Positions 57,901 to 64,000 of a DNA stretch of 64,000 nt are shown piece by piece. The notes under the pieces are model-generated. The model was not told the DNA's origin, searched no databases, and was given only the letters and a program-made list of their open reading frames with translations. The stretch lies in NCBI GenBank assembly GCA_027475525.1, contig JAMWFC010000117.1, positions 2,466,183-2,530,182 on the forward strand, given 5' to 3'. Numbering within the stretch: the stretch's first letter is position 1; every line of letters begins with the position of its first letter. The position numbers were made by a program, and so were the translations under genes. The DNA is from Macrolepiota albuminosa (taxonomy: Eukaryota > Basidiomycota > Agaricomycetes > Agaricales > Agaricaceae).

Positions 57901-60543
57901 ACCCGATGCCTCCTCTGGGGGCTCCTGGTCGTTTGTGGGGTGCTCTGCCTCAGAATCGGCAGATACGTCTCCATCACTCCCACTCGCGGCTGCAGTATGC
58001 GCAGCTCGAAGGTGGGCGCGGGGTGTATACCCCTTCCTCGGGGGTCCTGGCTTCGCAGGGCAGTTGGTAGCGTAGTGGCCTGGTTGGCCACACGCGAAGC
58101 ACGTCCCCGACTGCCCCGGTGGGTTGGCCGGCTTGAAGTCCGGCCTTGGTTTAGGATGTTCTCCGTCCGGCGCCCGCTCTGGGCGTGGGCGGCTCTGCCC
58201 TCGGTTCGCAGCAGGGGTTCTGCGTACAACAAACCGCGTGTTGCGGTCACAGTCCAAATCGGTCTTTTTGGCCAGGAAGGTCCCCACATGCTGACCCCGT
58301 GAGGGTGTCCCACCAGGCGGTAGTCGCCTGGGTCTCCCTTTGTGTCTACTCCGATGTTCATAGTGGTTAGCAGTCTTCAGAGACTGCTCATACCGGATGG
58401 CATATGCCACAAATTCTTCCACATCGTTGACTTCTGGGGACAATCCGTCCTCACGTATCAAATAGCGGCGCATATCCGCTGGAATGCCATCCAAGAACGT
58501 TTCGAGCATTGTATACCCGTCCGGGTATACTGCCATGTTCTGGGCATGGTCATTAAGGGTATCATAGAACCCTTGTACTCCCAACTTCTCGGTGTACTTG
58601 GCGGACTGGAAGTCCCGCCTTGCATCCTGGAGCGTTGAGGGGTGTACGAATTGATCGTACAGTCCTGTAAGGACTCCTTTAAACATCCAGTCATATTGGA
58701 CACGATTGACGTGTAGTACTGCCCGTCGAAACCAACCCATGGCCTCTCCGGCCAAGAACTCAGGCAGAACAAAGATTCGTTCTCGTTCCATACGGTCACC
58801 TCCGTATAAGCACATGGCAAGATGGGTGCATACATCCATCGCCCAATCTTCCAGGTCGCTGAACTTGGACGCGCCTGTATAGGCGCGAATGTGCCTACTG
58901 TCTGCTTTACGCAGCTTTACTCCGTCTGGTAACCGTAAGGTTACGCCCAGGGCATCATCGACTACTCGATGCAGGCGATCGTGCATGGCTTCACGATGCA
59001 TTCGGATGGCTTCCCGCTGACCCGGGGATCTAGTCGCCAAATCAGCGGCATGGGGAAGTGACTTTCCCCGTCCACCTTGCGGGGGACGTCCCGAGCCTCC
59101 TCGACTGTGGGCATAATTGCCCTCGTCTCGAGGAATCGACCTAGGGCTGTCATCCTGGCCGTTACCAGGGACATCACGTCTCGTGGTGCCATCTCGATCG
59201 AGGAAGTCTCCTTGATCATGATCGTTGCGCCACCCTGGACCTGGAGAAGCTTGATTCTCCTGACCCTGCGTGACGAATTGACAATGCATCTCGTCAATGG
59301 GCTTAGTGCCCTCGAATACGATGCCCTGATTGTCTATGAGGGACTGTCCCTTCGTCCTGAGGTCGCCATTGCGCATACGTTGATACGCGACTCTGTCGCT
59401 CAACGTTTCGGCCATGGGCACGCGCGGCATCACGGATGCCTCGCTTTCCACTTTGAGCACAGTGCTATCGTGCCCATCCGGACCTGACATATCTGTCCTA
59501 CGGTCATGGTTACGCATGTGCGGGGGCTCCTCACGCCACCCTTGTCCTGCTGGAGTATAAAAAGTACTCACCGGTCTTACTTCGGGCACTTCTTGCGCCC
59601 GTGCTAGTGCCTCCACTAGCTCGATTCTGACGTCTTGATTGCGTCATGCCGAGCATTCCTCGGACGTGTGGCTCCAGGGGGTCGAGACCCCCGATTGCCA
59701 TGTGGCCTTACGCTGCACATACATTTGCAGCTCCATAGTGAGCACTCTCACCATCAAATCAGTATATTTCGTACTGAATACATTGGGCACTTCGTGCCCT
59801 TGTCGTCTAAGTGCTACTATATGGGCTGACGCGTAGCGCTCGAGTCGCGCTTGGGTGGTGTATTTCATCACCTCTGGGTGCAAGTCCCAGAACACCCGCA
59901 AGCGCACGGTGTACGCGGTTTTCAGCTGCTGTTCCTCTGCTCCGACGTCGTCGTCACTTGATGACTCCATCACCTCCTCTGGAAGCTCTACAACCTCCAG
60001 AGCTTCCTCCACTGCTGGTGTGCACGGAAATCGATCTTCCGCGCGGTATCCTTCAGGCCTTGCAGCCTCCTCCGGTACCTCTTCTAAGCAGGCTTCCGCT
60101 ACTTTAGAAGGCATTGGACCCGCTGTGGACCGCCTGGTCCCACTGCTCCGGCTCGCGGGAAGGGCTCTCCCAGTCCGCACTGACGACTCGGCGTCTCCTG
60201 GGGCGCCATAGGCGCCGGTCAACTGTCGGCCATCCTGCGGGGGTCCTTTGGAAGCCAATCAGCTAGACCGTCGCGGTCCTCCTGGCAGCTGCGTAACTGG
60301 GGGCGTTGATCCCCCGGGCATCTTGTCCTGGAGGCGTTGCGGACTGTCCTGCTGTGAGCTTTCAGCTCTCCAGGCCTCGCTCTCATTCCCGGCCAGGTCG
60401 GCACTCTGACCTCGGTCTCGAGCCTTGGGTCTTGCCTGACCCGCATTGGACGCTGACGCGTCCTGGGTGTCTGCTGGGTCTCCCCGTAGGTCATGGGCAT
60501 TTCGCCCGCCGTCAGTGGGCGCTGCAGGTATGGGATTACTCAT
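54945..60543 (-). CDS. B gag-pro-RT-RNase H in one frame with five in-frame TGA codons
   Basis: ATG 60543 (MSNPIPAAPT). One frame runs to the gap, interrupted only by TGA at 60261, 59646, 57273, 57234 and 55059 (first base, minus strand). The open segments hold 94, 204, 790, 12, 724 and at least 37 codons. Segment 3: capsid-like Gag (about 58930-58350), CCHC knuckle CFACGQPGHYATNC (58101-58060) and aspartic protease DSGST (about 57605). Segment 5: RT with YLDD at 55956-55945 and RNase H (ICDASKTGVGAMYG, ITDHKALEF). All five stops lie between domains. They could be decayed CGA codons or recoding sites. There are no frameshifts, in contrast to A and C. The integrase is not visible. Confidence 0.82.
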
Positions 60544-60674
60544 CGATCCCCTGTTTGAAATTTGCACGGTGTGGCTGTGCAAGAAGCTCGAGAAGCTGAT
60601 AGAGTTCTGTCAACAAACTCAACGACTGACGTCGGATGCTAGGCAATAGATCCTAGCTGGCGGATTCAAAAAAA

Positions 60675-60909
60675 TGTAACGAAGTTACAGGGATTGTGGG
60701 AGCTTAGGTTCACACTGCACAGAATCAGACCAGTCCGGTCTATTGACTATGTAGTATCAACACAAAATAAGCTGCTTTGTAAGCAGCTGGTAAACTAATT
60801 TATATAATAATGTAAATTAATATTATATTATAATAAATATAATATAATAGTATCTACTGTAAGGTAAGTAAAGCTATGTGGCCAACGCCACATAGCGGAC
60901 TACGCTACA
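60675..60909 (-). repeat. 5' LTR of element B
   Basis: 235 bp, identical by eye to 44644-44878. TSD TTCAT at 60910-60914. The minus-strand sequence after it (TTTTTTTGAATCCGCC) shows no obvious tRNA 3'-end complement. Confidence 0.92.
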
Positions 60910-60914
60910 TTCAT

Positions 60915-62007
60915 CTCTTATGAGCTTGCTCTTGAGAAGAGTTACAGTTGATTCATTGCCCATCAAAGTCCTTCTCATGATATCCGATGTGACTTTTTCT
61001 GAGTCTTGTATAGCCTCTGGAGTTCTAATGCTCAGGGTAAAACCCTCAATTGTACATAAGAAGCAAGGAGTGGGTGGGTTGTAGAGGAGGAAGAAAGCAG
61101 ACATGTCTGGCATTGACATGATAGGGTGTGCTGTTATGATATTATGTGCCCCTTCTGTTATATCAGAGACTAGGAAGTGGTAGGGCAGTTTGTACCTATC
61201 ATTGCCTCTACGTTTTGAATTGATATTCTCTTGCTGGGGAGTCGAGAGTCTGGCCCATTCACCTGTCATCTTTTTAATGAGCTCTTTGATCTTTTTGCTT
61301 GACATCATCAAGTCCACAGTGTTGCTAGCTTGCCATTCCTAGACCCATAGTTTAGGTTCTGAGTAGAAGTCAAAATGCTCCCTCTGCTTAGGCAGCAGGT
61401 TGTACCAGGAGGAAGTAAATATATGTATTATTGGGAAACCTCCAATGGAGGGCTTCGCATGGACCATGTCATCAGAGAGCTGGGGAGGCTGCATAGGTGG
61501 TTTAGGGAGCTTTGTCAACCTTGTCACCTGAACCAATTCTAGAATTGCAGGTTGTTTTGGCATGCATTGTATAATCCAGGCTGTGTCTGCCTTCTTTTTT
61601 TGGGTTGGATCCTCAGTTTGTAATGGGGTCAGCTCCCTATTTATGCTTGGAACCAGGGAGGAGGAGGATGGTATGCAGTCATTTACCATAGTTTTGTCAC
61701 CGTCCAAGTCCATATCATATACATTATCACTCAGAGTTGTCTCCTGCACTAGGCTCAGCTGCAGTGAGGCTTTAGGAGGTGTAGGACTCAGTATGTTGTT
61801 GTCCGACTCTTCCATATCTGAGGCTGGTTGGGAACTGGTAATTTGTCTCCTTTTCTTGTCATGACTTCTGACTTTATGTTGCTTCTGTGGGCTAGCTGAT
61901 TGTGCATGTTTGCATAAATCACTGTTCTTGGCTATAGGTAGGGGGAGTCTTTTCTTGTGTTTGCCTGTTGTGCTCTCCTGGAACTCATTTTGATCCAGGC
62001 TGGACAA
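60915..62007 (-). pseudogene. LINE ORF1, N-terminal part (broken by TAG, then by B)
   Basis: Minus-strand frame from 62007 (MSSLDQNEFQES) to a TAG at 61341-61339, continuing in the same frame from 61338 to the B insertion. Lys/Ser-rich N-terminus with basic KKRRQ, then a domain with ELIKKMTGEWARL and LPYHFLVSDITEGAHNIITAHP. I infer ORF1 from its place upstream of the CCHC and endonuclease pieces; the family is not certain. The solo C LTR is inserted just upstream (62009), so the true start may lie beyond it. Confidence 0.62.
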
Positions 62008-62008
62008 G

Positions 62009-62784
62009 TGTCAGGTTCCGCTGAGTCGGGGGCTTTCCAGGAAAGCAATTGCCCTTACAATGCGGACTTGACCTACGGATACTCGGGTGTCTGAAACTCT
62101 GGGGCTTGGACTCCGGGGTTCAAGACGCGGGCAGGGGTAATCCCGGGAGAGGGAACTTGGTCCGGGGGTTTTGGGTTTTGGGTAGCTGAGGATAGGGTGG
62201 GGGTCGAGTCGTGAACCGGGGGTTCTAAGACACTTGGTCCGGGGGTTTTGGGTTTTGGGTAGCTGAGGATAGGGTGGGGGTCGAGTCGTGAACCGGGGGT
62301 TCTAAGACGAGACCAGGTTAACAAATTAAAAGTCGCGAAGTGCATACCAATCTTAGAGCACGCAGTTATTCAAGCATGCCAGTTGAAGCGTGCCAGTCAA
62401 TGCATACCAGTCAAGCAGAGGGCACGCAACAATCCAAGTAATGCAATGTAATATCAAGACTAGCGAATACAACGGGGGACTACGCTATAAGTACTACGGG
62501 ACTGGGTCTCGGGGTTCCGGGGTGTTTGGGATGGGTTCCGGGAGTAATTGAGTAGTGGGCAGGGACTGTATACCTGGATCGCGCATGTGGGGTGCGCGAT
62601 CAATTGGCACAGAGGGAGCTGTGATGCATGATGCATGATGGCCGGAAGCGAGTCGCGTGATCCGATTGTTGATCTGGGCTGGGGGCGGCTGATGGCGGGG
62701 CGTGTCCTGTGGGGTCGGAGGGAGGGTCCCAGATGGTGTTCCGGGGGTGTTCCAGGGTGGATCCGGAAGGGAGGGGTCATGACA
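62009..62784 (-). repeat. Solo C-family LTR with ACAAG target duplication
   Basis: 776 bp, minus strand TGTCATGACCCC to AACCTGACA. Flanks ACAAG at 62004-62008 and 62785-62789 match perfectly. It contains the transcript-start-like GTCTTGATATTA (62459-62448). It includes a 77-bp tandem duplication (62155-62308) that inflates its length. Confidence 0.9.
62155..62308 (-). repeat. Tandem 77-bp duplication inside the solo C LTR
   Basis: ACTTGGTCCGGGGG... at 62155-62231 repeated at 62232-62308, exactly 77 bp. Absent from the C1 and C2 LTRs. Confidence 0.92.
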
Positions 62785-62789
62785 ACAAG

Positions 62790-64000
62790 TGGGTGCGTGT
62801 TCTGGTCACATTTGCTTGTTTACTTTATTTAGGTATTTGTAAGAAAGTTCAATTCCTCCTGATGAATGGAGTTGATGGCTGCTCGCCTTTCACAGGTCTC
62901 TGGCTCCTTAGCCCTTTTTCTTTCACTCTAGAGCTTCTGAAGGGATATTTGGAGGGGCCAATCTCTGCTATCCAGGCAGCTTGGAAAGAGAAGGCATACT
63001 TTTGGGCACAGCAGCCGCATCAGAGTCAGTGATGCAGGTGGTGGTTCATGATCAAGGGGCCCCCTGTGCTACACATGACTTGCTAATAAGTAGTAGTCAT
63101 GATCATGGTTACATGCTTTGATTTATCCATTTCCTCCCATAACTCATCAACTTCTTTATTGGTTGAATTATAGAATTTTGCATTTTATCAATTTCCTTCC
63201 TGGCTTTAAAGTCTGAATCTGAAAAAAGAGACTTTGTAACACTTTCTATATATCAAAAACTTCCTTCTTTGAAACTCAGCCTTATATATGACTAAAGCAT
63301 GTGATTTAACTAGAGTGAAACATAGTTGCAAAAAAAGAGTGGATATTGGCTACTTGTTAAGAGTGGTTCTCTGACAAATAGCAATCTTTAATACAGCAAG
63401 CTCCTTTTTTTTTTTGGTGGTGTCTCAGTGGCATAGTAGACAGTGCATATGTGTCAATCTCTACTAGCCAGGACAGAAGCGATATGTATGCTGCATTATA
63501 TATAAATTCTATACCATAGTCATTTGGGCCACCCCGATAGAAATGCATTTACACATGAAGTATGGGACTTAGCGCTCAACCAATACCCACTAAAACCACA
63601 GTAATCTTCCTTCATGACCAAAGTGGTGTAGATCCTTCTGGCATGAGGTTCTTCCATGTCTTTGTGATGACTTTGGGCTTGACCGCTTTTTTGTCAAACC
63701 TCTTTGTGTCTGTTGCCAGGCAATCCAGTTTAATCTTCCTCCCAAGCACAGCCCTTATTCTCATTGCCATTTTCCTTTCGCTCAGGGTGCATTCCAGGTC
63801 GGCTTCTCTTGTTATACACCACTCACATCTTGCCTTCTGTCAGGGGACTCCTCATTCCTTTCTTCTTTCACTCTTTATTTCTTCACTCTCCTTTCATTCA
63901 CTTCCTTATTTCTTCTATCATTCTCTCATTTTGCTGTTACTACTTTTTCAACACTATCTGTTAGTACTATTCTCAACCTTTGAGGTGCTCTGGTTCTTTA
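62790..64000. other. CpG-poor sequence without recognisable gene
   Basis: To about 63020 it may be the upstream end of the LINE on the far side of the solo LTR. Beyond that I see AT-rich sequence, a T-run near 63404-63414 and a pyrimidine-rich tract at about 63850-63960. No gene supported. Confidence 0.5.

Larger units (their letters stand above)
44644..60909 (-). mobile_element. Ty3/gypsy-type element B, minus strand, containing nested A3
   Basis: Outer LTRs 44644-44878 and 60675-60909 are identical, with perfect 5-bp flanks TTCAT (44639-44643 and 60910-60914). Minus-strand order: 5' LTR, gag-protease-RT-RNase H in one frame (60543 to 54945), scaffold gap, nested A3 (54844-47526), an accessory ORF (47525-44924), a purine tract (TTGGGGGGTG, 44888-44879) and the 3' LTR. 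No integrase is visible; it is probably in the missing sequence of the gap. The matching outer duplications prove both contigs belong to one insertion. Confidence 0.88.
28300..63020 (-). mobile_element. LINE retrotransposon, minus strand, split by C2, D, B and a solo C LTR
   Basis: The pieces read in order on the minus strand: ORF1 (62007-60915, then 44643-44470 and 43511-43250), endonuclease (42639-42304), linker (41631-41336) and RT (29893-28300). They are interrupted by the solo C LTR (TSD ACAAG), B (TSD TTCAT), repeat D and C2 (TSD GTTTA/GTTCA). Nearly CpG-free and full of stops, it is the oldest layer. Extents at both outer ends are uncertain. Confidence 0.75.

Noticed and set aside
57789..58361. 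190-codon minus-strand frame inside B gag
   Set aside because: Alternate frame over the gag/knuckle coding region; the CCHC and protease motifs are in the other frame.
60640..60674. tRNA primer binding site of B just after its 5' LTR
   Set aside because: The sequence does not start with the TGG expected from a tRNA CCA end, and no self-complement in the LTR was found.
63415..63480. tRNA-like or pol III A-box sequence (TGGCATAGTAGA after a T-run)
   Set aside because: One near-match to an A box without a convincing B box or cloverleaf; not enough for a SINE or tRNA call.
1..64000. CRISPR arrays, rRNA, tRNA, secondary-metabolite or other host genes
   Set aside because: No regularly spaced repeats or RNA genes seen, and every supportable coding region belongs to a mobile element or is unrecognisable debris.

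Overview
The window is a retrotransposon graveyard from a filamentous fungus, most likely a basidiomycete (Agaricomycete-like). The evidence is Ty3/gypsy polyproteins with fungal features (chromodomain, self-priming), short spliceosomal introns of 43-52 nt with GTAAGT/GTGAGT donors and CTGAC/CTAAC branch sites, and strong CpG decay of older copies. I see no host housekeeping gene, tRNA or rRNA. I name four LTR families locally A, B, C and D, plus one LINE.

Layout. Positions 1-10962 hold a tandem array of family A: the right end of one copy (A0), a shared 949-bp LTR (1587-2535), then a complete copy A1 with LTRs at 1587-2535 and 10011-10962. Inside A1 a pol gene (protease, RT, RNase H, integrase) is on the plus strand and a second multi-exon gene lies tail to tail with it on the minus strand. 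A1 ends in a remnant of an older inverted A LTR (10966-11038), which itself sits inside the 5' LTR of C1. C1 (11039-22276) is a decayed chromodomain Ty3 element (gag, two protease-like domains, RT, RNase H, integrase, chromodomain, then an antisense gene) and carries a solo inverted A LTR (20199-21128). From 22277 to about 28300 is AT-rich, CpG-poor debris with one copy of repeat D. From about 28300 to 63000 a minus-strand LINE has been split by several insertions: C2 (29899-41330), D (about 43512-44470), B (44644-60909, containing a nested A copy A3 and a 100-N scaffold gap) and a solo C LTR (62009-62784).

Biology. The most interesting feature is an antisense, intron-bearing gene located between pol and the 3' LTR in both the A family and the chromodomain C family. 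In both families it starts just inside the 3' LTR with a Pro-rich N-terminus. In both, one exon begins exactly at the first Cys of a six-cysteine cluster resembling the fungal Zn(II)2Cys6 fold. Family A has no recognisable gag on the pol strand. C uses the Tf1-type self-priming arrangement (a PBS complementary to a site inside its own LTR). B is one gag-pol frame broken only by TGA codons that lie between domains, and it has identical LTRs and a perfect TTCAT target duplication.

Quality warning. Five exact or near-exact 76/77-bp tandem duplications (near 6526, 16401, 50434, 54531 and 62155) break reading frames and share one period. They look like unmerged k-mer overlaps from assembly rather than biology. 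The 100-N run at 54845-54944 is a placeholder: at least one A LTR and part of A3 pol must be missing there.
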